Notes: generated by a model not told the origin, from the sequence alone. Numbered from the stretch's first letter, positions 17,290 through 26,320 are shown. The stretch: DNA of 64,000 nucleotides from Comamonas odontotermitis (GCF_020080045.1 NZ_CP083451.1:186001-250000); one strand, 5' to 3'. Numbers and translations are program-made.

Positions 17290-18204
17290 TCAGATGGGAT
17301 CCCAGCTGAAGACTTCCGGCGAACGCTCCATGGGCACAAAGGACGATTTCAGCGCAGGTATGGCGTGGCTGGCGATGTCTTCGGGTGTCCAGCCCTCGCC
17401 CTGGTGCACCGAACGCAACGGGCGCGGCTGGCTCATCAGGAAGATTTCGTTATTGCGCACGGCAAATACCTGCGCGTTCACGTCCCTGGCATGGTCGCTC
17501 AGCAGGTACACGGCCAGCGGCGCGATCTTGTTGGGCGTCATCTGCTTCAACTTGTCCACACGGGCCTGCTGCTCTGGCGTGTCGGTGGGGATCGAGCCGA
17601 TCATGCGGCTCCAGGCAAAGGGCGAGATGCAATTGCTGCGCACGTTGAACTTGGCCATGTCGAGCGCAATGCTCTTGGACAGTGCCACGATGCCCAGCTT
17701 GGCGGCTGCATAGTTGGACTGCCCCAGGTTGCCGATGAGGCCCGAGGTGGACGTCATGTGCACCATGGCGCCGCTTTCCTGTTCCTTGAAGTGGTTGGCC
17801 GCAGCGCGTGCCACGTAGTAGCTGCCGTACAGGTGCACCTTGATCACGGCGTCCCATTCATCGACGCTCATCTTGTGAAAGAAGCGGTCGCGCAGAATGC
17901 CGGCGTTGTTGACGATGCCGTCCACCCTGCCAAAGGTGTCGACCGCGCACTGCACGATGCGGGCTGCGGCGTTGGCGTCGGAGACGCTGTCGGTGTTAGC
18001 CACGGCCTCGCCACCAGCGGCCTTGATCTCGTTGACCACCTTTTGCGCGGGGCCGTCGTCATGGCCTTCGCCACTGGTCGAGGTGCCGATGTCGTTGATC
18101 ACGACCTTCGCGCCTTCCTTGGCCATGGCCAGAGCCATATCGCGACCAATGCCGCCGCCGGAGCCGGTGACGATGACGACTTTGCCTTCGAGCATTTGGG
18201 ACAT
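17290..18204 (-). CDS. Short-chain dehydrogenase/reductase, 3-hydroxyacyl-CoA dehydrogenase type
   Basis: The 304-residue SDR has the nucleotide motif TGSGGGIG near residue 14, NNAG, and the catalytic YAAAK (about residue 170). Overall it resembles the dehydrogenase domain of type-2 multifunctional beta-oxidation enzymes (HSD17B4-like), which acts on (R)-3-hydroxyacyl-CoA and would pair with the downstream MaoC hydratase. The start at 18204 is supported by AAGGAAACAGAC; the open frame upstream has no ribosome binding site. It is the first gene of the six-gene minus-strand operon. Confidence 0.9.
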   Translation of the reverse strand: MSQMLEGKVVIVTGSGGGIGRDMALAMAKEGAKVVINDIGTSTSGEGHDDGPAQKVVNEIKAAGGEAVANTDSVSDANAAARIVQCAVDTFGRVDGIVNNAGILRDRFFHKMSVDEWDAVIKVHLYGSYYVARAAANHFKEQESGAMVHMTSTSGLIGNLGQSNYAAAKLGIVALSKSIALDMAKFNVRSNCISPFAWSRMIGSIPTDTPEQQARVDKLKQMTPNKIAPLAVYLLSDHARDVNAQVFAVRNNEIFLMSQPRPLRSVHQGEGWTPEDIASHAIPALKSSFVPMERSPEVFSWDPI

Positions 18205-18504
18205 GTCTGTTTCCTTGGATCTGTGTTTATGGAGTGCCTCCGAGGATGCTCTCCAAAAACCGACTTGCCAATTCGCAAATCCAGAGGAAGCCCTTAGGCA
18301 AACTGAAACCGTGGGCTCGAAAATGAGCGGACGCGCTCGCGCACGGTATGACGGTGTGCAGCGGCTGTCTTTCGAGAGCGGCTCTTCCACCTGGGGCTGG
18401 CAGGTGAGGCGAATGCGGGCTAACCCTTCGTCTTCGTGGCCGCAAAAGGATGCGTTTCAATTTCTGTGATTGCTTTGGCCCGCAGAGCCTGCGACAGTGC
18501 CACC
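18205..18504. other. Divergent intergenic region between two catabolic operons
   Basis: These 300 bases separate the divergent starts of the SDR-led operon and the itaconate-type operon and must hold both promoters. I see no convincing -10/-35 pair, no clear operator palindrome and no gene. No regulator gene adjoins either operon. Confidence 0.5.
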
Positions 18505-19398
18505 ATGTCGCAAACCCTCTCATCCGCTGCCGCGCTGACGCCTGCGCAGGTGGCGCACCTGCAAAGCTGGATTGGTAAATCCGAATCCCTGCACGACCTG
18601 ATTGCTGCCGTACCGGTGGCTGGCCTGTCGGCCACCCTGGACCGCGATGACGCGGCGCCCCAGGCCGGCGACCCTCTGCCGCCGCTGTGGCACTGGGCGA
18701 ATTTTCTGCCCATGGCCCGACAAAGCCTGCTCGGGCCCGACGGCCACCCGGCGCGCGGCGGCTTTCTGCCACCGGTGCCGCTGCCGCGCCGCATGTGGGC
18801 GGGCGGGCGCTTGCAGTGGAATGCCGACAACCCGATCCAGATTGGCCAGAACGTGGAGCGCATCTCGCGCATTGCATCGGTGGACCACAAGGTGGGCCGC
18901 TCCGGGGAGCTGCTGTTCGTGCTGGTGCAGCACGAATACCGCAATGAACGCGGTGTGGCGCTGACCGAAGCGCATGACATCGTCTACCGTGCAGCGGCAC
19001 TGCCGACCGATCCGGTGCCGCAACCTACCGTTGCCGAAACCGTAGCGGCCTGGAAGCGCGAGATCAACACCGATCCGGTGATGCTGTTCCGCTATTCGGC
19101 GCTCACCTTCAACGGCCACCGCATCCATTACGACCGCTCTTATGTGACGCAGGAGGAAGGCTATCCCGGTCTCATCGTGCATGGCCCGCTGATTGCAACC
19201 TTGCTGGTTGATCTGCTGCGCCGCAATGCGCCTGACGCAGTATTGACCGATTTTTCATTCAAGGCGGTCCGCCCGACCTTTGACCTGCACCCCTTCACCG
19301 TGCTGGGCCAGCCGCAGCCCGATGGCAAGACCATCAAGCTGTGGGCGCATGACCACGAAGGATGGCTCACCATGCAGGCGACCGCCACGGTCCGCTGA
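18505..19398 (+). CDS. ich: MaoC-like hydratase with FAS1-like dehydratase domain (probable itaconyl-/mesaconyl-CoA hydratase)
   Basis: The 297-residue protein belongs to the double-hotdog FAS1-like dehydratase group that includes mesaconyl-C4-CoA and itaconyl-CoA hydratases. Family-typical blocks are HWANFLPMARQSLLG, GGFLPPVPLPRRMWAGG and the active-site region FSALTFNGHRIHYD (here RYSALTFNGHRIHYD) followed by EGYPGLIVHGPL. It would hydrate itaconyl-CoA to citramalyl-CoA. It is the first gene of a six-gene plus-strand operon whose content matches known itaconate loci (PA0878-PA0883 of P. aeruginosa). The name rests on this context. Confidence 0.75.
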   Translation: MSQTLSSAAALTPAQVAHLQSWIGKSESLHDLIAAVPVAGLSATLDRDDAAPQAGDPLPPLWHWANFLPMARQSLLGPDGHPARGGFLPPVPLPRRMWAGGRLQWNADNPIQIGQNVERISRIASVDHKVGRSGELLFVLVQHEYRNERGVALTEAHDIVYRAAALPTDPVPQPTVAETVAAWKREINTDPVMLFRYSALTFNGHRIHYDRSYVTQEEGYPGLIVHGPLIATLLVDLLRRNAPDAVLTDFSFKAVRPTFDLHPFTVLGQPQPDGKTIKLWAHDHEGWLTMQATATVR

Positions 19399-19423
19399 CG
19401 AAGATGTTTCGCAAACACTCCTG

Positions 19424-19456
19424 AAAAAAGAGCTGCCAGCGCTTGCTGGTAGCACA
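19424..19456. repeat. REP-like palindrome inside the operon
   Basis: GCTGCCAGC (19432-19440) and GCTGGTAGC (19445-19453) form an imperfect hairpin preceded by an A run. The AGCTGCCAGCGC core is shared with elements at 51095 and 62722. It sits between the hydratase stop and the dehydrogenase start. Confidence 0.5.
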
Positions 19457-19489
19457 CAGAAGGCCTTTTTGATTCAAAAGATTGATTCC

Positions 19490-20656
19490 ATGATCGAACA
19501 CACCAGCTCCAACAATTTTCACGAAATCCGCGATGCCATCCGTGCGCTGTGTGCCGAGTTTCCCGATGAATATTTCCGCAAGGTGGACGAGGCGCGCGCC
19601 TACCCAGAGGCGTTTGTGGACGCACTCACCAAGGCGGGCTGGCTGGCGGCGCTGATTCCGCAGGAATACGGTGGCTCGGGCCTGGGCCTTACCGAGGCTT
19701 CGGTCATCATGGAAGAGATCAACCGCTGTGGCGGCAACTCGGGCGCGTGCCACGGCCAGATGTACAACATGGGCACCCTGCTGCGCCACGGCAGCGCTAC
19801 GCAAAAGGAGAAGTACCTGCCCAAGATTGCCAGCGGTGAATGGCGCCTGCAATCGATGGGTGTGACCGAGCCCACCACGGGCACCGATACCACCAAGATC
19901 AAGACCACGGCGGTGAAGAAGGGCGACAAGTACGTCATCAACGGCCAGAAGGTGTGGATCAGCCGCATCCAGCACAGCGACTTCATGATCCTGCTGGCGC
20001 GTACCACGCCGCTGGCCGAGGTCAGGAAGAAGAGCGAAGGCATGTCGATCTTCATGGTGGACCTGCGCGAGGCCGAGAAGAAGGGCCTGACGGTGCGCCC
20101 GATCCTGAACATGGTCAACCACGAGACCAATGAGCTGTTCTTCGAGAACCTGGAGATACCCGAAGAGAACCTGATCGGGGAGGAAGGCAAGGGCTTCAAG
20201 TACATCCTCGATGGTCTGAATGCAGAGCGCACCTTGATTGCAGCCGAGTGCATTGGCGATGGCTACTGGTTCCTCGATCGCGTGACCAAGTACGTGAGCG
20301 AGCGCGAGGTGTTTGGCCGCCCGATTGGCCAGAACCAGGGCGTGCAGTTTCCGATTGCCGATGCCTTCATCGAGGTGGAAGCCGCCAACCTGATGCGCTG
20401 GAAGGCCTGCGAGCTGTTCGACCAGCACGAACCCATGGGCACCCAGGCCAACATGGCCAAGTACCTAGCGGCCAAGGCGAGCTGGGAGGCAGCCAATGCC
20501 TGCCTGCAGTTCCATGGCGGTTTTGGCTTTGCCTGTGAATACGACGTGGAACGCAAGTTCCGCGAGACGCGCCTGTACCAGGTGGCGCCGATTTCGACCA
20601 ACCTGATTTACTCGTATGTGGCCGAGCACATCCTGGGCCTGCCACGTTCGTTCTGA
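19490..20656 (+). CDS. Acyl-CoA dehydrogenase with relocated catalytic base
   Basis: The 388-residue flavoprotein has the family blocks GVTEPTTGTDTTKIKT and GFACEYDVERKFRE. At the place of the usual catalytic YEG glutamate it has Tyr-Gln (Gln364, RLYQVAP), but Glu246 in LNAERTLIA lines up with the base of isovaleryl- and long-chain-type dehydrogenases. So it is probably active, with geometry suited to a branched substrate, for example methylsuccinyl-CoA. An acyl-CoA dehydrogenase accompanies the itaconate genes in Pseudomonas as well. ATG 19490 was chosen because the frame upstream overlaps the hydratase gene; no good ribosome site is visible, and a REP-like hairpin precedes it. Confidence 0.85.
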   Translation: MIEHTSSNNFHEIRDAIRALCAEFPDEYFRKVDEARAYPEAFVDALTKAGWLAALIPQEYGGSGLGLTEASVIMEEINRCGGNSGACHGQMYNMGTLLRHGSATQKEKYLPKIASGEWRLQSMGVTEPTTGTDTTKIKTTAVKKGDKYVINGQKVWISRIQHSDFMILLARTTPLAEVRKKSEGMSIFMVDLREAEKKGLTVRPILNMVNHETNELFFENLEIPEENLIGEEGKGFKYILDGLNAERTLIAAECIGDGYWFLDRVTKYVSEREVFGRPIGQNQGVQFPIADAFIEVEAANLMRWKACELFDQHEPMGTQANMAKYLAAKASWEAANACLQFHGGFGFACEYDVERKFRETRLYQVAPISTNLIYSYVAEHILGLPRSF

Positions 20657-20775
20657 TTTAAAAAAGTGAGCTGATTGCGCGCACCACACAAGCATTTCAA
20701 ACAAATTTTGTACTGAATTCTTGTGAGGCCAGCGCCGCTGGCTATTCAATGGACACTGAATCAAGAAACCCCGCC

Positions 20776-21957
20776 ATGACACGACCTTTGGATGGGATCA
20801 CCGTCGTCTCGCTGGAACACGCGGTTGCAGCGCCTTTCTGCGCGCGCCAACTGGCCGACCTGGGTGCCCGCGTCATCAAGGTGGAGCGGCCCGGCAGCGG
20901 CGATTTTGCACGCGGCTACGACAGCCGGGTGCGCGGCCAGTCATCGCACTTCACCTGGCTCAACCGCAACAAGGAGAGCCTGGCGCTCGATCTGAAGGAC
21001 GCGGCATCGCTCGCCGCGCTGAAACAACTGCTGGGCTCGGCCGATGTATTGCTGCAGAACCTGGCGCCCGGCGCGGCCGCGCGCATGGGGCTGTCGTACG
21101 AGGCGCTGCATGCCGAGTTTCCGCAACTCATCGTCTGCGATATCAGCGGTTATGGAGAAGACGGCCCGTACCGCGACAAAAAGGCCTATGACCTGCTGAT
21201 CCAGAGCGAGGCGGGATTTCTCTCCGTCACCGGTACACCCGAGACGCCGAGCAAATCAGGTATCTCGGTGGCTGATATCGCCGCTGGCATGTACGCCTAC
21301 ACCAACATCCTGTCCGCCTTGCTGCTGCGGGGCAAGACGGGCGAGGGCAGCCACATTGACGTATCCATGCTCGAAGCGCTGGGCGAATGGATGGGCTACC
21401 CGCTGTATTACGCATTCGAAGGCGCTGCGCCGCCGCCGCGCACCGGCGCATCGCACGCGAGCATCTACCCCTACGGCCCGTTTGTGGCGGGTGATGGCGG
21501 CACGGTGATGCTGGGTTTGCAGAACGAGCGCGAATGGAAGATTTTCTGTGATCAGGTGCTGCTTGCGCCGCAACTGGCCACCGATCCGCGCTTTGACAGC
21601 AATGCCCGGCGCAACACCAACCGCGAAGCATTGCAGGCCGAGATCCTGCGCATCTTCGGCGCCCTCAAGGCGAATGAGGTCGTGCAGCGACTGGACGATG
21701 CCGGTATCGCCAACGCGCACGTCAACGACATGGCGGGCCTGTGGACGCACCCGCAGCTTATCGCCCGTCAGCGCTTTGCCGATGTGGCAACACCTGTGGG
21801 CGCCGTGCCCGCCTTGCTGCCGCCCGGCCGCAACAACCAGTACAGCTACCGCATGGACCCGGTGCCTGCAGTAGGCGAACACACCGCAGCGATTCTGCAG
21901 GAGTTGCAATTGACACCCGATGCACTGGCTGCAGTGCACAAGGCATCCGGCATCTGA
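20776..21957 (+). CDS. ict: CaiB/BaiF family III CoA-transferase (probable itaconate CoA-transferase)
   Basis: The 393-residue product is a family III CoA-transferase, beginning MTRPLDGITVVSLEHAVAAPFC and carrying the GEGSHIDVSMLEALGEWM segment and a catalytic aspartate around residue 170. It would transfer CoA from succinyl-CoA to itaconate. The P. aeruginosa itaconate CoA-transferase (PA0882) is of this family and has the same neighbours. An ATG 27 bases further upstream is possible; I prefer 20776 because its N-terminus matches the family. The following MmgE gene starts 23 bases after the stop. Confidence 0.82.
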   Translation: MTRPLDGITVVSLEHAVAAPFCARQLADLGARVIKVERPGSGDFARGYDSRVRGQSSHFTWLNRNKESLALDLKDAASLAALKQLLGSADVLLQNLAPGAAARMGLSYEALHAEFPQLIVCDISGYGEDGPYRDKKAYDLLIQSEAGFLSVTGTPETPSKSGISVADIAAGMYAYTNILSALLLRGKTGEGSHIDVSMLEALGEWMGYPLYYAFEGAAPPPRTGASHASIYPYGPFVAGDGGTVMLGLQNEREWKIFCDQVLLAPQLATDPRFDSNARRNTNREALQAEILRIFGALKANEVVQRLDDAGIANAHVNDMAGLWTHPQLIARQRFADVATPVGAVPALLPPGRNNQYSYRMDPVPAVGEHTAAILQELQLTPDALAAVHKASGI

Positions 21958-21980
21958 TGCCCGTTGGAGATACAAGAACC

Positions 21981-23360
21981 ATGACAACAACACCCGCAAC
22001 ACCTACCCCCGCAGCCCAGTTGGCGCACTTTGCCGCCGAGTTGAAATACAGCGACATTCCCGAGGCAGTCATCCAGAAGACTGAAGACCTGTGGGTGGAC
22101 TGGTTTGGCTCTGCGGTTGCAGGTCACAATGCGCGGCCGGTGGCCAGCATCACCCGCTTTGCACTGGCCATGGGCCCGCAGCAAGGGCCGTCTGAAGTGA
22201 TCGGCCCGCAAGGCGCCACCAGCAGCCCCTACCTGGCCGCCATGGCCAATGCGGCTGCATCGCACGTGGCAGAGCAGGATGATGTGCACAACGGCTCGGT
22301 GTTCCATCCGGCGGCCGTGGTGTTTCCGCCTGCAGTGGCCGTTGCGCAGGCGCTGGGAAAATCGGGCAAGGATCTGCTCACTGCCTGCGTGGCGGGGTAC
22401 GAGGTGGGCATCCGTGTGGGCGAGTTTCTGGGCCGCTCGCACTACAAGATCTTTCACACCACGGGCACGGCGGGCACCCTGGCGGCTGCGGCGGCCGTTG
22501 GCCATCTGCTGGGGCTCAATGCGGCGCAGATGCTGCACGCCTTCGGCTCTGCAGGTACGCAGTCGGCGGGCTTGTGGGAATTTCTGCGCACGGCGGCCGA
22601 CAGCAAGCAGCTGCACACTGCGCATGCGGCTGGCGCGGGCCTGATGGCGGCCTATCTGGCACGCGATGGCTTTACGGGCGCGGCAGACATTTTCTGCGGG
22701 CCGCAGGGCATGGCAGCGGGCATGTCCACCGATAGCGACCCGGCCCGGCTGATCGACGGCCTGGGAACACGCTGGGCCACGGCGGAGACATCGTTCAAGT
22801 GGCATGCGTCCTGCCGCCATACCCACCCTGCCGCAGACGCGCTGCTGCAGGTGATGCGTGAGCACCAGCTGAAGGTGCCCGACATTGCGGGCGTGGTGAC
22901 CCATGTGCACCAGGCTGCCATCGATGTGCTGGGGCCCGTGGTTGATCCGAGCACGGTGCACCAGAGCAAATTCTCGATGGGAACGGTGTTGGCCCTGGCT
23001 GCGCGCCATGGCTTTGCGGGCCTGACCGAATTCGACAACGACTACCGCGCGCAGGACACCATGGCGCTGCGCGACAAGGTCAGCATGGTGCTGGATACCG
23101 AAGTGGACTCCGCCTACCCCCGGCGCTGGATCGGCAAGGTGACGGTGACCACCGCCGATGGCCGCACGCTGCACGGCCGTGTCGACGAGCCCAAGGGCGA
23201 CCCGGGCAATACCCTGAGCCGCGAGGAACTGACCGACAAGGCGCTGCGCCTGGGCGCGTTCTGCAAGGAGGTGCCTGCTGCAAAGATGCAAAACGCCGTA
23301 CACAAATTGTGGAAAGTACGGGATTGGACCAGGGTCGAAACCTTGCTGCAAGCCGTATAA
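21981..23360 (+). CDS. MmgE/PrpD family protein
   Basis: The 459-residue product belongs to the MmgE/PrpD family, which includes 2-methylcitrate dehydratase, cis-aconitate decarboxylase and iminodisuccinate epimerase. Typical blocks are SDIPEAVIQKTEDLWVDWFGSAVAG at the N-terminus, HVAEQDDVHNGSVFHPAAVV, and the FKWHASCRHTHPAADALL region near residue 270. In P. aeruginosa a member of the family (PA0881) lies in the itaconate cluster; its exact reaction there is not settled. GGAGATACAAGAACC precedes the ATG. It may make or isomerise a C5/C6 acid feeding the pathway. Confidence 0.85.
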   Translation: MTTTPATPTPAAQLAHFAAELKYSDIPEAVIQKTEDLWVDWFGSAVAGHNARPVASITRFALAMGPQQGPSEVIGPQGATSSPYLAAMANAAASHVAEQDDVHNGSVFHPAAVVFPPAVAVAQALGKSGKDLLTACVAGYEVGIRVGEFLGRSHYKIFHTTGTAGTLAAAAAVGHLLGLNAAQMLHAFGSAGTQSAGLWEFLRTAADSKQLHTAHAAGAGLMAAYLARDGFTGAADIFCGPQGMAAGMSTDSDPARLIDGLGTRWATAETSFKWHASCRHTHPAADALLQVMREHQLKVPDIAGVVTHVHQAAIDVLGPVVDPSTVHQSKFSMGTVLALAARHGFAGLTEFDNDYRAQDTMALRDKVSMVLDTEVDSAYPRRWIGKVTVTTADGRTLHGRVDEPKGDPGNTLSREELTDKALRLGAFCKEVPAAKMQNAVHKLWKVRDWTRVETLLQAV

Positions 23361-23410
23361 GACAACAAGCAGGCCATGTACCTGCCACACCCGATAACCG
23401 AGGAGACAAG

Positions 23411-24406
23411 ATGCGCTATTCGTTGCTGAAGAAAACTGCAGGCGCGGCCCTGCTGGCCTGTGCGGGCCTTGCCATTCACAGTCAGGCCCTGGCCGAAGAC
23501 TGGCCGACCAAGCCGGTGGTGATGGTGGTGCCGTATTCCGCCGGGGGCCCGACCGATGTGGTGGCGCGCATGCTGGCCATTCCCATGGGCAAATCGCTGG
23601 GCCAGACGGTGGTGGTGGAAAACACCGTGGGTGCAGGTGGCACGATTGCCCCCGCCCGTGTGGCCCGTGCCAAGAACGACGGCTATACCATCCTGATTCA
23701 CCACATGGGCATGGCTACGGCGCCTGCGCTGTACAAGAAGCTGCCCTATGACCCGCTCAAGGATTTCGAATACATCGGGCAGGTGCTCGATGTGCCGATG
23801 ACCTTGCTCTCGCGCAAGGACTTTCCGGCCAGCAACTTCCAGGAACTGCTCGCTTACGTGAAAGCCAACCAGGACAAGGTCTCCCTGGCCAATGCGGGCA
23901 TCGGAGCCGTCTCACAGTTGTGCGGTATGTTGTTCATGCACCAGATCGGTGTGAAGCTCACCACCGTGCCCTACAAGGGAGCCGGCCCCGCGATGAATGA
24001 CCTGATGGGCGGGCAGGTGGATTTGCTGTGCGACCAGACCACGCAGACTGCCCCCGTCATCAAGGATGGCAATCGCGTCAAGGTGTTCGGCGTGACCACG
24101 CCGCAACGGCTGTCGACGATGCCCAATGTTCCCACGCTGGACGAGCAAGGCCTCAAAGGCTTTGATGTGAAGGTGTGGCACGGCATGTATGCGCCCAAGG
24201 GCACGCCTGCCGAAGTGATCAAGAAGATCAATGCGGCGCTCAATGTGGCCTTGAAGGATCCGGTGGTGGTGCAGCGCATTGCTGACCTGAGCAGCGAACT
24301 GGTGACACCCGACCGCGCTATGCCGCAGAGCCTGAAAACCTTGCTCGAATCCGAAGTGAAGCGCTGGAACACGGTGATCCGCGCTGCAGGGGTGACTGCG
24401 GAGTGA
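23411..24406 (+). CDS. Bug/TctC-type periplasmic receptor 2
   Basis: This 331-residue receptor has a signal peptide ending near LALA-ED, then the family signature VVMVVPYSAGGPTDVVARML and the LPYDPLKDFEYIGQV block. GAGGAGACAAG precedes the start. Its place inside the itaconate-type operon, between MmgE/PrpD and the CitE-like lyase, suggests it binds itaconate or a related C5-dicarboxylate. No TctA/TctB membrane genes accompany it, so it must share a membrane partner encoded elsewhere or serve in sensing. Confidence 0.9.
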   Translation: MRYSLLKKTAGAALLACAGLAIHSQALAEDWPTKPVVMVVPYSAGGPTDVVARMLAIPMGKSLGQTVVVENTVGAGGTIAPARVARAKNDGYTILIHHMGMATAPALYKKLPYDPLKDFEYIGQVLDVPMTLLSRKDFPASNFQELLAYVKANQDKVSLANAGIGAVSQLCGMLFMHQIGVKLTTVPYKGAGPAMNDLMGGQVDLLCDQTTQTAPVIKDGNRVKVFGVTTPQRLSTMPNVPTLDEQGLKGFDVKVWHGMYAPKGTPAEVIKKINAALNVALKDPVVVQRIADLSSELVTPDRAMPQSLKTLLESEVKRWNTVIRAAGVTAE

Positions 24407-24498
24407 GCGGATTTTGATCGCCAGTCGCCGGGGTAGCCTGGGGCTGCCTCTTCGATCCGAATCTGCGTATGGTGCGGGTTGTGAAATGTTGGTTTGCT

Positions 24499-25377
24499 AT
24501 GAAATTTGAGAATCACCCCTTGGCCAGTGCCACATCGTGGCTGTTCGTTCCGGCCAGCCGTCCCGAACGTATTGGCAAGGCCCTGGCCAGCGGTGCCGAT
24601 GCCGTGATCGTAGATCTGGAGGATGCGGTGGCGCCTGCCGACAAGGATGCGGCACGGGATGCATTGCTGGGAGCGATGCAGACCTTGGCTGCTCCGCAGC
24701 GTGCGCGGGTGCTGGTACGCATCAACGCGCCAGGTACCCAGTGGTTTGATGGCGATGTACGGGCGCTGCGCGAGCTATGCCAGCAGGGTTGTGCAGGCGT
24801 CGTGCTGCCCAAAGCCGAGGAGGCTGCTGCACTGGAGTTGCTGGCTGATGCGGTGGGCGATGGTGGCGTGGTGGTGCCCATCATCGAATCGGTGTGGGGG
24901 TTGCATTGCATCGACACCATCGCACAGGCGCCCAAGGTGCTGCGGCTGGCATTTGGTCATCTGGATTTTCAGGTGGACGCAGGCATGGCCTGTGCCGCTG
25001 ATGAAACCGAGTTGGTGCCAGTGCGGCTTGCGGTGGTGCTGGCATCGCGCCGTGCGCAATTGCCCGCGCCGATCGATGGTGTCACGGTCAACACGCAGGA
25101 CGGCAGCGTGGTGCGGACTGACGCCGAGCGCGCCGTGCGCGGCGGTTTTGGTGGCAAGTTATGTATCCATCCGATGCAGGTGGCCGAAGTGAATGCCGCC
25201 TATACCCCAAGCGGCGCACAGCTGCAATCGGCGCAACAGGTGCTGGCCGCGGCAGAGGCTGCGCAAGGCGGCGTCTGTGTAGTGAATGGCCGCATGGTGG
25301 ATGCGCCGGTGATTGCACTGGCTCGCAAGACGGTTCTTCGTCACCAACTGGCGACACGCCGCGCTGAAACGGTCTGA
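24499..25377 (+). CDS. ccl: HpcH/HpaI-CitE family lyase (probable citramalyl-CoA lyase)
   Basis: The 292-residue enzyme is a CitE-like TIM barrel: LFVPASRPERIGKALASGADAVIVDLEDAV at the N-terminus, the KAEE segment and metal ligand glutamate in VPIIESVWGL, and GFGGKLCIHPMQ near the C-terminus. It should cleave citramalyl-CoA to acetyl-CoA and pyruvate, the last step of itaconate degradation. The ATG at 24499 gives MKFENHPLASATSWLF; an ATG 30 bases upstream is also open, and neither has a good ribosome site. The start is therefore uncertain, the family is not. It closes the operon. Confidence 0.83.
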   Translation: MKFENHPLASATSWLFVPASRPERIGKALASGADAVIVDLEDAVAPADKDAARDALLGAMQTLAAPQRARVLVRINAPGTQWFDGDVRALRELCQQGCAGVVLPKAEEAAALELLADAVGDGGVVVPIIESVWGLHCIDTIAQAPKVLRLAFGHLDFQVDAGMACAADETELVPVRLAVVLASRRAQLPAPIDGVTVNTQDGSVVRTDAERAVRGGFGGKLCIHPMQVAEVNAAYTPSGAQLQSAQQVLAAAEAAQGGVCVVNGRMVDAPVIALARKTVLRHQLATRRAETV

Positions 25378-25459
25378 CACGTTCTGCCTGCAACCCGCCG
25401 ATATACTCGCTGCAAGATGGCACTGTGACTTGGCAGTGCCGAAAACGCAGGAGTGAAAC

Positions 25460-26320
25460 ATGTTCAAACACACCATTACCGCTGCCGCACTGGCTGTGAC
25501 CGGCATGGCCCATGCATTTGTGCCCCAGGGAGGCACCTGGATCATCAGTGATGAGTTGAACGGTGCACCTGGCCGAGGTTTTGCCATCGATGTGCAAAAC
25601 GACACGGTGGTGATGCAGGTCTATGCATACGAACGCAACGGCCAGCCGACGTTCTACATGGCTACTGGCCATCTGGGCGATAACAATATCGTGGACGCCC
25701 GCCTGGGCCGCTATGAAGGTGGCCGTCATCTGGGTAGCGGCCCGCAAAGCGGCGTTGAGCGAGGGAGCCCGGGCAATGTGCGTATCCGTTTCATCAGCGG
25801 TACCCAAGGCTTCATCACCCTGCCGGGTGAGCCTGAAAAGGAACTGAAGCGCTTTCAGTTTGGCTATGACAACAGCCCGGAGGCATTGTTGGGCCTGTGG
25901 AGCGCCGTCTATGCCAACACGGCAGGGCTGATCGAGCATGACCCCATTGAGCTGACGCGTGTGACGCAGGGTTCGTCGTACAGCACCGGGATGGCCGTGT
26001 CGTATAACGGCTTGTTTGCCTGCGAGCAGATGATCCGGGGCACCGATGCTGGCAAGACGCAGTGCGTCAAATTCCGCAGCAGCACATCGAGCGATACAGT
26101 GCGCTCGTTTGTGATGACCTGGAGCGTGAACCAGGGAGAAGGCAGCTGGCGCTTCAGCAATGGCTCGGACGAGGGCGCAGTCTATGCCAACCGTCTGACG
26201 CAGGGATCGGGGCGCATCACCGGTATTGTGCGCAAGGTGTCTGTCGAGGCCGCGCCAGAGCAGGCAAACAATGACGCCGCACTGCGCGCAGCACTGGAAG
26301 CGTTGGCCGCTTCGCGCTGA
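25460..26320 (+). CDS. Secreted protein of unknown function
   Basis: No family was recognised with confidence. The 286-residue product has a clear signal peptide (MFKHTITAAALAVTGMAHA) and is then a mostly beta-type protein containing two similar-looking units of the form GTWIISDELNGAPGRGFAIDVQNDTVVMQVYAYERNG... and LGLWSAVYANTAG..., with two cysteines in the second half (FACEQMI, KTQCVKF) that could form a disulfide. AGGAG precedes the ATG. A seven-base inverted repeat (25419-25425 / 25434-25440) lies just upstream, and a terminator follows directly, so it is a single-gene unit. Confidence 0.75.
   Translation: MFKHTITAAALAVTGMAHAFVPQGGTWIISDELNGAPGRGFAIDVQNDTVVMQVYAYERNGQPTFYMATGHLGDNNIVDARLGRYEGGRHLGSGPQSGVERGSPGNVRIRFISGTQGFITLPGEPEKELKRFQFGYDNSPEALLGLWSAVYANTAGLIEHDPIELTRVTQGSSYSTGMAVSYNGLFACEQMIRGTDAGKTQCVKFRSSTSSDTVRSFVMTWSVNQGEGSWRFSNGSDEGAVYANRLTQGSGRITGIVRKVSVEAAPEQANNDAALRAALEALAASR

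Noticed and set aside
18205..18390. 62-codon N-terminal extension of the SDR
   Set aside because: No similarity to SDR N-termini, and AAGGAAACAGAC marks the start at 18204.
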